Source of the DNA: Amphiura filiformis | Taxonomy: Eukaryota; Echinodermata; Ophiuroidea; Amphilepidida; Amphiuridae | DNA length: 64,000 bases | Assembly (NCBI RefSeq): GCF_039555335.1 | Contig: NC_092644.1 | Span: forward strand, 49,303,281-49,367,280 | Reading direction: 5' to 3' | In this document: one piece after another, positions 56,101 through 59,252 of the stretch | Numbering within the stretch: position 1 is the stretch's first letter | Layout: each line of letters begins with the position of its first letter | Notes under the pieces: generated by a model | What the model was told of the DNA's origin: nothing | Database searches by the model: none | The model's input: only the letters and a program-made list of their open reading frames with translations | Translations under genes and position numbers: made by a program

Positions 56101-56442
56101 CAATTCACAACGTCTCAATTCGTACCTGCTTACCAGACTTGCTGTATGGAACCAGATATACCGCTACCCTTCACAACTTCAAATAGGTATAACTCCCCCA
56201 TACTTTGAGCTATAGAGCTGTTTTTGGTACCATTGTCTAAGTTTCTTAATTCTCTTTACAGTGATACCAAATTTGTAGATGTTCCTAGAATAAACCTAAA
56301 AAGTGTTGCTCGCTAGTTGAAGTCTTGCTGGCAAGACTAAAATATAGCATGATTATTTTACCTTCCTTCTGCTAGATTCAGTGGATCCAGATATCCCATA
56401 GGCCTTTCTTATGTTCTCCAGCGCATCATTTGACGAAGCCAT
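20794..56442 (-). CDS. Gene A: RS-domain, matrin-type zinc-finger, multi-RRM RNA-binding protein (spliced, at least 19 exons)
   Basis: Gene-level entry for the exons listed separately below. Reading 5' to 3' the product has: 27 residues of N-terminus; an Arg/Ser domain; a module with LLAELGQILRE followed by a Tyr/Ser/Thr/Gln-rich prion-like segment; six RRM-like repeats; RS/SP repeats and a C-x2-C-x12-H-x5-H matrin/U1-type finger; three small linkers; three single RRMs interleaved with linkers; and three tandem RRMs. The total is about 1,900 residues. Nearly all junctions are phase 0, so RRM exons can be skipped or duplicated without frame loss. The content suggests nuclear pre-mRNA binding (splicing or RNP scaffolding), by analogy with matrin-3, ZNF638 and RBM20, none of which has so many RRMs. 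The 3' end is open: the last exon ends in a usable donor, or terminates six codons later at a TAA at 20,776. Several frame breaks are noted per exon. Confidence 0.75.
22025..22069 (-). CDS. Gene A exon 18: Gln-rich linker
   Basis: This 45-base exon lies between TGTCTGTAG and a GTAAGT donor, phase 0 both sides, encoding RYKQESGGSEVQQQQ. It is a hydrophilic linker between RRM exons. The symmetrical phase means it can be skipped. Confidence 0.65.
22110..22656. other. Gene A intron 17: no repeat identified
   Basis: AT-rich with no exon seen. Frames here have no domain similarity and no paired splice sites. Confidence 0.35.
22657..22908 (-). CDS. Gene A exon 17: RRM-like repeat
   Basis: This 252-base exon is phase 0-0 (acceptor TTATTTCAG, donor CAG|GTATGT). 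RNP2-like KLFVLNV, helix LLAHFSKYGTI, RNP1-like YGFIHYKYADGAQKAYLAG, then KHNIG and the strand HHVMVNL. It belongs to the HNIG subtype with exons 8, 9 and 19. The aromatic positions of RNP1 (Phe, Tyr) are kept, so RNA binding is plausible. Confidence 0.85.
23070..23910. mobile_element. Composite inverted-repeat element with nested SINE/LINE tail
   Basis: The outer arms (AGTTCTGCGAATTGTGATAA near 23,076 and TTATCAAAATTTGCAGAACT near 23,862) are inverted. Inner arms TTTTTCATTCAAAGGGTCAC (23,274) and its near-complement at 23,730 form a second pair, and GAATCAAAAGTTGCAC (23,756) a third. Between them, about 23,560-23,670, lies a tail with GCGCTTTGATCCC, GGAAAAGGTGCTATATAAAA and ATTTATTTATTTAT, typical of SINE/LINE 3' ends. 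Several insertions seem to be nested. Confidence 0.6.
24370..24432 (-). CDS. Gene A exon 16: Ser/Thr/Asn-rich linker
   Basis: This 63-base exon has a T-rich acceptor ending TTAAG and a GTGAGT donor, phase 0 both sides. It encodes STSTSNESTKKWGPESQPN after an Ala. Its role is a spacer between the RRMs of exons 15 and 17. Confidence 0.65.
24883..25149 (-). CDS. Gene A exon 15: RRM-like repeat
   Basis: This 267-base exon is phase 0-0. RNP2-like TLYVFGLAK, helix LLRTYFESKYGK, RNP1-like YGRVEFHTRTAASAAYNDG, then SQHKIEGVVVRCKM. It is closest to exon 14 (both have LFVFG/LYVFG, YFE and SQHxI...C), indicating a local duplication. The usual RNP1 aromatic is an Arg here, so binding may differ. Confidence 0.85.
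25223..25769. mobile_element. MITE, ATATGTGAGTGGACACTACG ends
   Basis: Left end ATATGTGAGTGGACACTACG and GAGCCGTAAACTCGGC are mirrored by GCTGAGTTTACGGCCGA and CGTAGTGTCCAGTCACATAT on the right. Inner arms (AACCAATCAATAATCC, GAAGAGGATAATAATC) do not all pair, so the centre is diverged. The ends share ATATGTGA with several other families here. Confidence 0.7.
25850..26464. mobile_element. Palindromic TTAA MITE (GGGGGTACTACACCCC family), copy 1, carrying a nested MITE
   Basis: It is flanked by TTAA (25846-25849 and 26465-26468). Ends GGGGGTACATGTACACCCC and GGGGTGTAGTACCCCC. It belongs to the subfamily with GGACTACAACAACTGCACTG. A second element (25909-26164) is inserted in the left arm, after CTCAAAAAT. 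Confidence 0.85.
25909..26164. mobile_element. Nested MITE, GTGACCCCTCGGCAC ends, copy 2 (inverted)
   Basis: It is the same element as 5235-5492, in opposite orientation: GTGACCCCTCGGCACAACTG at the left and GGGGTCAC at the right, with an extra GGCA in the right end. It lies inside the TTAA MITE at 25850-26464, so it is the younger insertion. Confidence 0.8.
26785..26990. repeat. Solo arm of the GACAGTATTTATTGTGGGAC MITE family
   Basis: TTAAGGGCTGGGATAGTGAC, CATATTTATTGTGGAACC, GAGCACATCAGACATATC and ATACACATTATATGGTAAAT follow in the order of the left arm of the full element at 47,204-47,857. The right arm is absent. Confidence 0.65.
27000..28180. other. Gene A intron 14: mostly unique sequence
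   Basis: No exon is seen. Around 27,660-27,810 the words GGGAGTGTGAATTTCAAATG and ACTGGAATAGTCC match arms of the 'GGGCTATTCCATTTGAAATC' family at 30,964-31,243, so a degraded copy is likely there. Confidence 0.4.
28184..28498 (-). CDS. Gene A exon 14: RRM-like repeat with Ser/Thr/Gln tail
   Basis: This 315-base exon is phase 0-0. RNP2-like TLFVFGIPK, helix VLRSYFEKTFGK, RNP1-like SAYVEFFKRATALTSYNGG, SQHYINNVFVKCK, then a linker with ESKPTSTTGEANSTSNQQQ. It is the first RRM after the zinc-finger and linker exons and a sister of exon 15. Confidence 0.85.
28688..28950. mobile_element. Palindromic MITE, CATATGAAGAGCTTTGTTTC ends
   Basis: Arms of about 60 bases (CATATGAAGAGCTTTG, TTTCAAAACCCCTTACATCC, ACTTGCCCATTTTGAGAACA) are almost perfectly inverted at 28,890-28,950. 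The centre has a second small inverted pair (GATGCTTGGGTAG/AGCATCC). No coding capacity. Confidence 0.8.
29157..29225 (-). CDS. Gene A exon 13: small linker exon, duplicate of exon 12
   Basis: This 69-base exon has acceptor GTATATTCAG and donor GAG|GTGAGT, phase 0-0, encoding VPGGVAKPNASEAK and then STTKSQKFE. Its first 14 codons are nearly identical to exon 12, as are the acceptor region and the bases after the donor, so the two arose by a local duplication of about 0.8 kb. Function is only inferred as a flexible linker. Confidence 0.65.
29482..29832. mobile_element. Palindromic TTAA MITE (GGGGGTACTACACCCC family), copy 2
   Basis: It is flanked by TTAA (29478-29481, 29833-29836). It belongs to the subfamily with AAGGAATCCAATTACTACAC and CAAGACAAGCGGTTTCG. 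The two arms meet at a centre near GGTACATCCTATCGGTACC. Confidence 0.85.
30004..30045 (-). CDS. Gene A exon 12: 14-codon linker exon
   Basis: This 42-base exon lies between TATATTCAG and GTGAGT, phase 0-0, encoding VSGGVVKPNTSEAK. See exon 13 for the duplicate. Symmetrical phase allows inclusion or skipping without frame change. Confidence 0.6.
30563..30921. mobile_element. Palindromic TTAA MITE (GGGGGTACTACACCCC family), copy 3
   Basis: It is flanked by TTAA (30559-30562, 30922-30925). It is from the AAGGAATCCA subfamily, very similar to copies 2 and 4. Confidence 0.85.
30964..31243. mobile_element. MITE, GGGCTATTCCATTTGAAATC ends
   Basis: The left arm ATTGGGCTATTCCATTTGAA, CTACCCCTGTGGAAGATTTT is mirrored at 31,195-31,243. 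Fragments of this family also abut exons 8, 12 and 13 (AATAGCCCAAT next to donor sites), so it has been active within gene A. Confidence 0.7.
31443..31600. repeat. Long near-perfect hairpin, about 158 bp
   Basis: Arms of about 74 bases (GCTGCGATCACATAGAAGTA, GGTATTCGCTATACGATTAA, CTGAGTTCACAT) pair with a short central loop GAGTATACT. Only a handful of mismatches are seen. It is 64 bases downstream of exon 11, in the intron. It may be a MITE or, if transcribed, an excellent double-stranded RNA stem. Confidence 0.8.
31664..31751 (-). CDS. Gene A exon 11: short Cys/His-bearing linker
   Basis: This 88-base exon starts with one base that completes the Arg codon of exon 10 (phase 2) and ends phase 0 at a GTAAGC donor. 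It encodes PQTTKVCFKCKSHVTGKL and STHQCANNEQQ. The cluster C-x2-C-x2-H-x7-H-x-C could bind zinc, but it does not match the CCHC knuckle spacing. It is the only non-phase-0 junction in this half of the gene. Confidence 0.7.
31795..32177. mobile_element. MITE, TACCGTAACCACTCGGGTA ends, copy 1
   Basis: The ends TACCGTAACCACTCGGGTAT, AAGCCCACC are perfectly inverted at 32,149-32,177. A second inner pair GGGGGTGGGCTTATAA and its complement is at 31,853 and 32,130. It is very similar to the copy at 43,699-44,081. Confidence 0.85.
32632..32839. mobile_element. MITE, TAGAGGCCGTCAGC ends
   Basis: TAGAGGCCGTCAGC at the left and GCTGACGGCCTCTA at the right are perfect inverted repeats; GCCATCTTGTAGGTACA pairs with TGTACCCACAAGATGG inside. 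A TGACGTCA palindrome lies at 32,817-32,824. The interior is CG-richer than the flanks. Confidence 0.7.
33091..33362. mobile_element. MITE, TATATGTGACACGATCTGG ends
   Basis: The ends TATATGTGACACGATCTGGT and CCAGATCGTGTCACATATA are inverted, continued by ATGGGGCCAAAGG/CCTTTGGCCCCCAT. The interior is AT-rich and mostly unpaired. Confidence 0.8.
33802..34598 (-). CDS. Gene A exon 10: RS/SP-rich region and matrin/U1-type zinc finger
   Basis: This 797-base exon runs phase 0 in to phase 2 out (AAG|GTAAGA). Residues about 25-125 are Arg/Ser/Pro/Lys repeats such as RSPSPKRSFPS and KKRSPSPRRR, typical of phosphorylated RS-like domains. Then comes a short acidic/Ser linker, four copies of PPPVIQ encoded by an 18-base minisatellite (34,011-34,080), and near the end CSLCNVVCKNAMSWKLHS followed by KTAKH. 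That is C-x2-C-x12-H-x5-H, the spacing of matrin/U1C-type fingers that bind RNA or DNA. The RS plus matrin-finger combination is the main reason for likening gene A to RBM20/matrin-3/ZNF638. Frames on the opposite strand are shadows of this exon. Confidence 0.85.
34828..35234. mobile_element. MITE, TATATGTGACCCGTTTC ends
   Basis: TATATGTGACCCGTTTCAAC, AAAGGTTCCTTA at the left pair imperfectly with TAAGGTACCTTCTGCTGTAA, CAGGTCACATATA at the right. The arms are diverged, so this is an old copy. Confidence 0.6.
35642..36035. mobile_element. MITE, ATATGACCATCCACCACA ends, adjacent to exon 9
   Basis: ATATGACCATCCACCACAAA and TGAGCCCAGAAG are inverted at 36,003-36,035 (CTTCTGGGCTCATATGTGGT). It ends 45 bases from the donor of exon 9. 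Confidence 0.75.
36080..36364 (-). CDS. Gene A exon 9: RRM-like repeat
   Basis: This 285-base exon is phase 0-0. RNP2-like LVAVGRIPK, helix IKDHFSQYGFF, RNP1-like FCIIRYENAIEARAAFKAG, SQHNIGHNLRDVIFVRI. RNP1 is degenerate (Cys-Ile-Ile in place of Gly-aromatic). HNIG subtype. It is the last RRM before the zinc-finger exon. Confidence 0.85.
36499..36922. mobile_element. TACCGTATTGGTCCGAGTATA-ended MITE with nested palindrome
   Basis: The outer ends TACCGTATTGGTCCGAGTA, TAGTCCCACC pair with GTGGGACTATACTCGGAC, GAATACGGTA. It is related to the TACCGTAACCACTCGGGTAT family. Inside (about 36,600-36,850) is a second palindrome bounded by poly-T/A tracts with GACCTAGATGCTAGGATC, ATTCATGGTTGACCTA; the same palindrome is inserted at 52.8 kb in an unrelated host element. 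Confidence 0.8.
36930..39020. other. Gene A intron 8: no repeat or exon identified
   Basis: About 2.1 kb of AT-rich sequence. Frames near 38,132 and 38,528 have no domain or splice support. No inverted ends were found. Confidence 0.35.
39025..39432 (-). CDS. Gene A exon 8: Thr/Ser/Gln linker plus RRM-like repeat
   Basis: This 408-base exon is phase 0-0 (acceptor TTATTTCAG, donor GAG|GTATGT). The first 48 residues are a low-complexity linker with TSTGTNTSSVQQKQAQQV. Then RNP2-like VLFVGGVPKG, helix LIAYFNTYGLD, RNP1-like FGYLYFHTAAEAEAAFQAG, RRHNIGSCHVWLS and a tail NPNSNPNNE. RNP1 is the best match to the RRM consensus in the gene. Confidence 0.85.
39470..39610. repeat. Degraded arm of the GGGCTATTCCATTTGAAATC family
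   Basis: AATAGGCAATTCTACTTGA, ATCCACACACCCCCTAAGG and TGTAACCGGAATAGCCCAAT match the arms at 30,964-31,243. It lies just upstream of the exon 8 acceptor. Confidence 0.5.
39650..40560. other. Gene A intron 7: no exon identified
   Basis: A short (CA)n run at 39,800-39,820 is the only simple repeat. The remainder looks unique. Confidence 0.35.
40569..40790 (-). CDS. Gene A exon 7: short RRM-like repeat
   Basis: At 222 bases this is the shortest RRM exon, phase 0-0. RNP2-like RLFVKDAHN, helix ALYYSKYGQM, RNP1-like CGYLEFAMPHDVEAAYKDG, SHHCIEQTVIDCK. The loop between strands two and three is reduced. H-x-I...C subtype with exons 4-6. Confidence 0.8.
40870..41690 (+). mobile_element. LINE reverse-transcriptase remnant, split by a TTAA element
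   Basis: The plus frame reads KQFEYLGSMI before 40,970 and, after the inserted element, RAIARITVQGMPRIWKSQG, LSIDLKVHLLRAVV, SWAMTKNEMER and GHIVRKHAGRK. This is the 'v-FkYLGs ... lk-wkskgLsl-tKlrLl ... EsW' C-terminal region of a non-LTR retrotransposon. Frame breaks and stops show that it is dead. Confidence 0.7.
40971..41382. mobile_element. TTAA-flanked MITE, AAGGGGTCTCCAGTAATCAT ends
   Basis: The left arm GTCTCCAGTAATCATAACAT, AAACAAACTCATA, AACGAATAAAAACA, AAAATTCCCG is mirrored at 41,232-41,382. TTAA flanks at 40967-40970 and 41383-41386. Leaving it out with one TTAA joins GGCTCAATGATTAA to CAACATCGG within the LINE frame. Confidence 0.85.
41779..41980. mobile_element. MITE with ATTTACCGAAAAG-type ends, copy 1
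   Basis: GATTGACCTTTTTGATAAAT, CCCATGAGCCTTTGCGAGTA is mirrored by TACTCGCAAAGGCTTATGGG, ATTTACCGAAAAGATCAAT. It sits directly downstream of exon 6. Confidence 0.7.
42027..42287 (-). CDS. Gene A exon 6: RRM-like repeat (261 bases)
   Basis: Phase 0-0, 87 codons. RNP2-like LLISRLKDL, helix IEKYFSNYGGV, RNP1-like YGFVAFESDLAADTAYKAG, SEHNINKSLVECF. It has the same length as exons 4 and 5, as expected for exon duplication. Confidence 0.85.
42300..43020. other. Gene A intron 5: no exon identified
   Basis: AT-rich sequence with no repeat ends recognised before the MITE at 43,027. Confidence 0.3.
43027..43212. mobile_element. MITE with ATTTACCGAAAAG-type ends, copy 2
   Basis: AGATTTACC, CCTATAATTCTTTGCGG at the left are matched by GCAAAGAATTACGGGATTTA, CCGAAAAGGTGAATT at the right. 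It shares the terminal words with 41,779-41,980 but the centre differs. Confidence 0.55.
43275..43535 (-). CDS. Gene A exon 5: RRM-like repeat (261 bases)
   Basis: Phase 0-0 (acceptor TTTCTTTAG, donor GAG|GTGAGT). RNP2-like ELHVSGIQND, helix LRNYFGLFGTL, RNP1-like SSVVEFESPNHVELAIKAG, THWIKGKALSCK. RNP1 lacks the usual aromatic residues (Ser-Val-Val), so this copy may serve structure or protein contacts more than RNA binding. Confidence 0.85.
43699..44081. mobile_element. MITE, TACCGTAACCACTCGGGTA ends, copy 2
   Basis: Ends identical to copy 1 at 31,795-32,177. Length is 383 bp in both copies and the interior is clearly homologous (CCCAATGTATCAGTAATTTC, TGCACCCTTGTTCCCTGAAT). Confidence 0.85.
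44090..44705. other. Gene A intron 4: no exon identified
   Basis: It contains a (TCAA)n run at about 44,323-44,339 preceded by CCTGCAGCAGGAGACCTGAA, perhaps a SINE-type tail, but no promoter boxes could be defended. Confidence 0.3.
44711..44971 (-). CDS. Gene A exon 4: first RRM-like repeat (261 bases)
   Basis: Phase 0-0 (acceptor CTTCATTACAG, donor GAA|GTAAGA). RNP2-like LLYLQGLSSL, helix LLLYFSKYGQI, RNP1-like RGHVEFDSMDQVKKAYQDG, SSHLVKTVLFQCN. The phase 0 start matches the shifted frame at the end of exon 3, which supports a one-base gap in that exon. Confidence 0.85.
45041..45190. mobile_element. Short palindromic MITE, about 150 bp
   Basis: ATTGTTGGGCAGGAAAAC, CTATGTGTTTGTGGCCCCTG, AACATGTTTAAAAC is mirrored by GCTCTAAACATGTTCATGG, GCCAATGACACATAGGG, CAGCCCAACAA. 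No coding capacity. Confidence 0.7.
45334..46192 (-). CDS. Gene A exon 3: LLAELGQILRE module and prion-like low-complexity region
   Basis: This 859-base exon has acceptor CTTTTTCAG and donor CACAG|GTATGT. It first reads DDYTKSNIDPREMTDIVKHI, then SKTVKLLAELGQILREKD, a helical module also found in gene B. Residues about 60-250 are rich in Tyr, Ser, Thr, Gln and Gly (YSYQYGSYNTNWPQS, SSYETTATGGYTN, SAQSYATNWPTTTYD), the composition of prion-like domains of FUS-type RNA-binding proteins. Uninterrupted reading stops at a TGA near 45,381, but a second frame (GLSGKNVSAMIDDLGLSN, QQQHDTAQ) is open to the donor and fits exon 4. A missing base in the TTT run at 45,427-45,429 would reconcile both. Confidence 0.8.
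46313..46634. mobile_element. Palindromic MITE, about 320 bp
   Basis: Arms AGTAATATGCTGGCGAGGTT, ACGTAATAATCGGATTAACT, ACCATAGCAATAGGTACAAA pair with 46,576-46,634. The middle carries a smaller GCACCTGTAAGGTTA/AACCTG inverted pair. Confidence 0.75.
46825..47010. repeat. TTTTGATTGGTTAC repeat, copy 2
   Basis: It has the same two half-units as 20,565-20,775: TTTGATTGGTTACAAAGAGG, ATCATGTA, GAGCCAATCAGAG, then AGGGCTGAAGGTGATT and a second GATTGGTTAC...ACCAATCAGAG. Confidence 0.65.
47204..47857. mobile_element. Palindromic MITE, GACAGTATTTATTGTGGGAC family, full copy
   Basis: Left and right arms of about 300 bases are inverted: GACAGTATTTTTTGTGGGAC, CACACATATCGAATTGCATT, GAATACGAAGAATGTC, then ATCAAATAATTTTCA and CAATTGA-CGTCAGCTTTTC-type words. 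Flanks TATAA and CTAAA may be an eroded TTAA. The right arm is repeated as part of the tandem duplication at 48,181. Solo arms occur at 26.8 and 61.2 kb. Confidence 0.8.
47777..48581. repeat. 404-bp tandem duplication spanning MITE arm, intron and exon 2
   Basis: Copy 1 is 47,777-48,180 and copy 2 is 48,181-48,581; both begin ATTCAGAATGGAATTCGA and end near GGATCTGTCTCTG. They differ by a few single-base changes, mainly in short homopolymers. The junction joins coding sequence of exon 2 directly to MITE sequence. The pattern fits a mis-joined overlap of two draft contigs or alleles, though a true duplication cannot be excluded. Confidence 0.85.
47996..48180 (-). CDS. Gene A exon 2, 3' portion, in tandem copy 1
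   Basis: This copy keeps a clean Arg/Ser frame to its donor: KSPSRHKRSRSRSPWKRK, TSPYRSKSRHGRSRSRSK, ERSSVGS, ending phase 1 at TCAA|GTAAGT, which fits exon 3. It lacks the 5' part of the exon, because the duplication junction cuts it at 48,180/48,181. It is therefore likely to be the correct 3' half of exon 2. Confidence 0.6.
48398..48658 (-). CDS. Gene A exon 2: RS domain, complete but frame-shifted in its 3' part
   Basis: The acceptor CATTATTTAG fits phase 0 from exon 1. The 5' part encodes SSADRRGSSPRRSHRSPSPR and RSRDRFRDRSRDRSQ, a classical SR-type RS domain for nuclear-speckle targeting and protein-protein contacts. Beyond codon about 55 the frame drifts (GHHGNARHHRYR) because this copy has one base fewer in CGAAGT, one more in CGTAC and one fewer in CAAAAG than tandem copy 1. 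It then ends phase 0, which does not fit exon 3. The 5' portion is trusted; the 3' portion is better represented by copy 1. Confidence 0.75.
48680..49596. other. Gene A intron 1, 3' part: no exon identified
   Basis: It contains a short poly-T tract at 48,728-48,741. Frames such as 48,697-49,002 on the plus strand lack domain signals. Confidence 0.3.
49597..49954. mobile_element. Palindromic TTAA MITE (GGGGGTACTACACCCC family), copy 4
   Basis: It is flanked by TTAA (49593-49596, 49955-49958). AAGGAATCCA subfamily, close to copies 2 and 3. Confidence 0.85.
49960..51412. other. Gene A intron 1: unique sequence
   Basis: AT-rich, with no exon or element ends recognised. A GCGGGCTCCGGGCGGG stretch at about 50,800-50,817 and similar GC words near 51,220 are unusual for the intron but have no further support as a promoter. 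Confidence 0.3.
51417..51771. mobile_element. Palindromic TTAA MITE (GGGGGTACTACACCCC family), copy 5
   Basis: It is flanked by TTAA (51413-51416, 51772-51775). GGACTACAACTACTGCACTG subfamily with copies 1 and 6. Confidence 0.85.
51780..52655. other. Gene A intron 1: no feature identified
   Basis: Unique-looking sequence with no paired splice sites or inverted ends. Confidence 0.3.
52665..53287. mobile_element. GGCTGGCATTTTCGG-ended element with 9-bp target duplication and nested palindrome
   Basis: The direct repeat GTATAAGTT flanks it at 52656-52664 and 53288-53296. The ends GGCTGGCATTTTCGGTCGGG and CCCGAAAATGCCAGGCC are inverted. Inside, at about 52,750-53,215, is a palindrome bounded by long poly-A and poly-T tracts with GTGTCCCTGGACCTAGACCT, TTCATGGTTGACCTA arms, the same as in the element at 36,499-36,922. 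Confidence 0.8.
53297..53783. repeat. Inverted and tandem repeats around TTCTCGATCATGAGAG
   Basis: CTATAGCCAAAATAA, TTCTCGATCATGAG occurs twice forward (53,300 and 53,390) and twice inverted (53,612 and 53,741), with GACCTGCATGACC, TTGACCTTGCCTA and TGTGTGATTGGTCAA units between. The array is CG-richer than its flanks. It is probably a MITE that has undergone internal duplication. Confidence 0.65.
53784..54005. mobile_element. MITE, AAATGCAGTAAACCTTTGAC ends
   Basis: TACTATAGTCAAATGCAGTA, AACCTTTGACGAGCG is mirrored by CGCTCGTCAAAGGTTTACTG, CATTTTAGTATA. The interior is CG-rich (GGCGCGGCGCAC). Confidence 0.75.
54010..55740. other. Gene A intron 1, 5' part: no exon identified
   Basis: T-rich simple stretches occur at 54,880-54,930 and 55,050-55,130. 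No coding or repeat feature is defensible. Confidence 0.3.
55784..55791. promoter_or_regulatory. CRE-like TGACGTCA with nearby CCAAT, candidate plus-strand promoter
   Basis: A perfect TGACGTCA lies 34 bases after an ACCAAT word, followed by CTACCATTTTGG at 55,818. A downstream donor GATCGCAAG|GTGAGTG at 56,009 on the plus strand would make 55,8xx-56,008 a plausible untranslated first exon of gene B, whose first coding exon starts directly at an acceptor. This is inference only. Confidence 0.3.
56362..56442 (-). CDS. Gene A exon 1: start codon and N-terminus
   Basis: This 81-base coding part begins with ATG at 56,442 in context AAACTATGG and encodes MASSNDALENIRKAYGISG then STESSRRK, ending phase 0 at AAG|GTAAAA. 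It connects in frame with the RS domain of exon 2. The start is favoured because the sequence upstream has in-frame stops and because the peptide begins with a conventional MASS N-terminus. No signal peptide, in keeping with a nuclear protein. Confidence 0.7.
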
Positions 56443-56936
56443 AGTTTTTATAGCCTCAAAAATAAAGAAAAAAGTGTTTAAAACGTTAAGCTGTCATCCC
56501 TGTTACATGGTCTGGCTGCGAAACAATTAATACACAGAGCGCATGTGACCGTAGTTATGTAGACTAAATTTCCAGTCGTTCTGGTAGTAATTGTCTCTCC
56601 CGACAATGGCAGTGAATGCATTTCCAACTTGTAAACGACTGCGACAAGTCTAACCATTTCCATTTAGAGATGTTAGCCTTGTGTTTTAAAATGGTAAATA
56701 GCCAAACCGAGACAAGATCTACGAAAAATATGCATCAAATCATTTTAAACTTTGTATGATTAGCTGTTAAATAAGCCAGACGGCCTATTGGCTGTCGGAA
56801 CTAATTCAAAAGGTAAAGTAGCAACTTGGATGTAAATAAAATTGTTCCCAAGTGCACAGGCTGAGTATTTTAAATCACTCTTTTGTGACAAATGCAGAAT
56901 TCGGCAGCTTTACCTTTACCATTACGTTGCACAGAG
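56443..56936. other. Upstream region of gene A
   Basis: It should hold the 5' UTR and promoter of gene A. No TATA box or strong element stands out. Confidence 0.3.
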
Positions 56937-56937
56937 T

Positions 56938-57280
56938 ATCATCCACAGAGGAGTAAGATAGACAGAGCGCGTACCACCAGTCAAAGTTCCCGTGTATTGT
57001 ATGCTACCAGTTCTCGCATATTCATGAGGGCCGATTGTTCGATCGTGCGGTGTCTAACAATCACGCCAGCGCCGCGCTATGCGTGCCGCCAGATATCGCG
57101 ATAGAGCGTTAGCCGTTCGTGCGTTTTCGCGACACGCAATAGACCATGAAAATACGCTGTAATTGCGTAGCAGTCTCGCCTGTCGCATTTCATGGAACAA
57201 TCGGCCCTCATTATCGGATGAGGCGGAGACTTTGACTGGTGGTACGCGCTCTGTCTATCTTACTCCTCTGTGGTATCATC
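56938..57280. mobile_element. Palindromic CG-rich MITE between genes A and B
   Basis: Arms TATCATCCACAGAGGAGTAA, GATAGACAGAGCGCGTACCA, CCAGTCAAAGT are almost perfectly inverted at 57,228-57,280, with a second inner pair GAGGGCCGATTGTTC/GAACAATCGGCCCTC. Its CpG content could be mistaken for a promoter island. Confidence 0.8.
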
Positions 57281-57284
57281 ATGT

Positions 57285-59248
57285 TCATATAATAAATTTC
57301 CTTTGACAGCGTAACCATCGCGTGTACGTGCGCGACGTCGAGCGTGTGCAATGTGCAGTGGACCTTGTGCGAGATAATAAGCACTGGACGGCTAGCAGTA
57401 TCAGTACGCTTTTAAATTTGTAAAACTTTAAGGAAATCTGAATATTTATATTACTTTATTTATAAATTATGCGGATTACGCGCTATACATGATTACATGT
57501 AATATGAATATAGCTAGTCCGAGGTGCTCTGATGATAACACTCCGATCGCCATGCAATCTATGTTTACATGGTGTAGAACTAGGCCAGGGACAACGGAAC
57601 CACTACGTGAACGAGCTAGTATAAATAGCATGTGTGATTGGCCGATAGCTGGGCATGCCATAAACAACATTTTTGGTCATAAACAAGTCATGCTAGAACC
57701 AATGGAGTATGGACGCTCGTGAGTAGGATATGCACATATTCTTGCAAGTTATTTACGCAAACAAGCACTAATAAACTAATGATCATGATATACGCGATCG
57801 ATGTGCACGCACATCCAGACACGGCGGACTAAGCAAGTAAACGTTTTCTAACAATTAGCGATGGAAAAACTTTAAAAAAGGATGAAGGTAGTTTTTAGTC
57901 TAAAATCAGACATAGGCCTTAAGTTGTTCGAAAAGTTCTAACTTTAGTATGAACAACCGATGGCTTGTGATACGAAAGTTAGAACATGGATGTATCTCAT
58001 AATACGTCACATACTTGTTTGCGCACATGTACAAATACAATGATGTACTCAGTTGCCATGCAGGGCACAGTCAATGTCATGCATATGAATAAAAACTTCT
58101 TTCTGAAGTTTCTTATTGTCTCAAAAATATGAGGATATTGTTCTTGACATACTGTGCTATACTCCAAATCAGTTCATCATTATTTTACTTACTAAAAACA
58201 TCATTTTGTGTACATTTTTCTGGAGTAATTGTCAGACATCAATATCATGAGGCAGCCGCCATATTGTAATTAAATACATACTTGCAACACTGCCAAATTG
58301 ATGATGTGCAACCAAATTGTGCTATCAATAATGTTTCACTATCTTTTACATGTTTTCTTGGGTAATTGATTGTAAATATTAAAATAAAATAGCATGGGTA
58401 TTTTCCAATTGATTGATTTTACAAAAAGTTATTTTATTATTATAAGTTTTTTCTGTAAAAAAAAACGGACAGGGTTAATTCACCAGTCCTTCAACTGCTA
58501 CGCATGGTCATTTTGTTCCGCCATGTTAATTTTTTTGAGATCGGGCCGAGCTGTTCAATAATTAAGCAGGTGACGTATGGTACCTTGCAAGCTTGAGGCT
58601 CCATGAAGCAAGCGAGAACAAAGTCCAGGGTGACCGGTGATGGAGTCAGTCATCAAGACAACTTTGATCAAGCAAGATCACAGAATTACAGGACCTATAT
58701 TGTTTTTTAAATGGTCAGAATTTGTAAACGAAAAGAAATATAATGCCCTAATTTCTTGAGGATATGCCACATGTGATTATCTTCAAACTGGCATGAAATT
58801 TCCTATGAAAAGAGTGCGTGCGTGTTTTATGCAAAGCGACCTCACATCCTTATTTGGATGTAAAACAGCCATTTTAAGAAAACGACAACTCCAATTTTTA
58901 TGCAACTTTCAAAAATGTAATTCTAGACATCAATTACATACAAATCAACACCAACAGAATCAGGCATATATGATTGTTGATGAAAATATTGATTTTCAGA
59001 CACCTCCTCCCCCAGACCCCTGTCCAAATACTTGTTTTGGTCACCACCTTCTCATTTTTTGGCCAATTTAGATGAAAATGGTGTCAAAATGCTCAGGAGA
59101 TCATACTGCATCAAATAAGCTGGTTCCCTAAGAAATATGAAACAATGATCACCCTAATTTATAGGCTGTTTTTAACCTACCGGTACCCCTAAGTACATAC
59201 CGGGGGTACCTGATGTAACAGTTGGATTTATCAGATATACTTGTATAC
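57285..59248. other. Intergenic region between genes A and B
   Basis: No exon could be defended. A CG-richer stretch at 57,315-57,400 and a segment at 58,500-58,640 with CCGCCATGTTAAT and a donor-like CAGG|GTGACC might hold untranslated exons of gene B. A small inverted pair (AAAGTTCTAACTTT/AAAGTTAGAAC) lies at 57,933-57,985. Confidence 0.3.
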
Positions 59249-59252
59249 TTAA

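Noticed and set aside
56938-57280. CpG-island promoter shared by genes A and B
   Set aside because: The CpG-rich sequence is explained by a palindromic MITE with nearly perfect arms.
57476-57722. Frames on both strands of about 64-77 residues
   Set aside because: The overlapping antisense pair has no domain signal and no splice sites.
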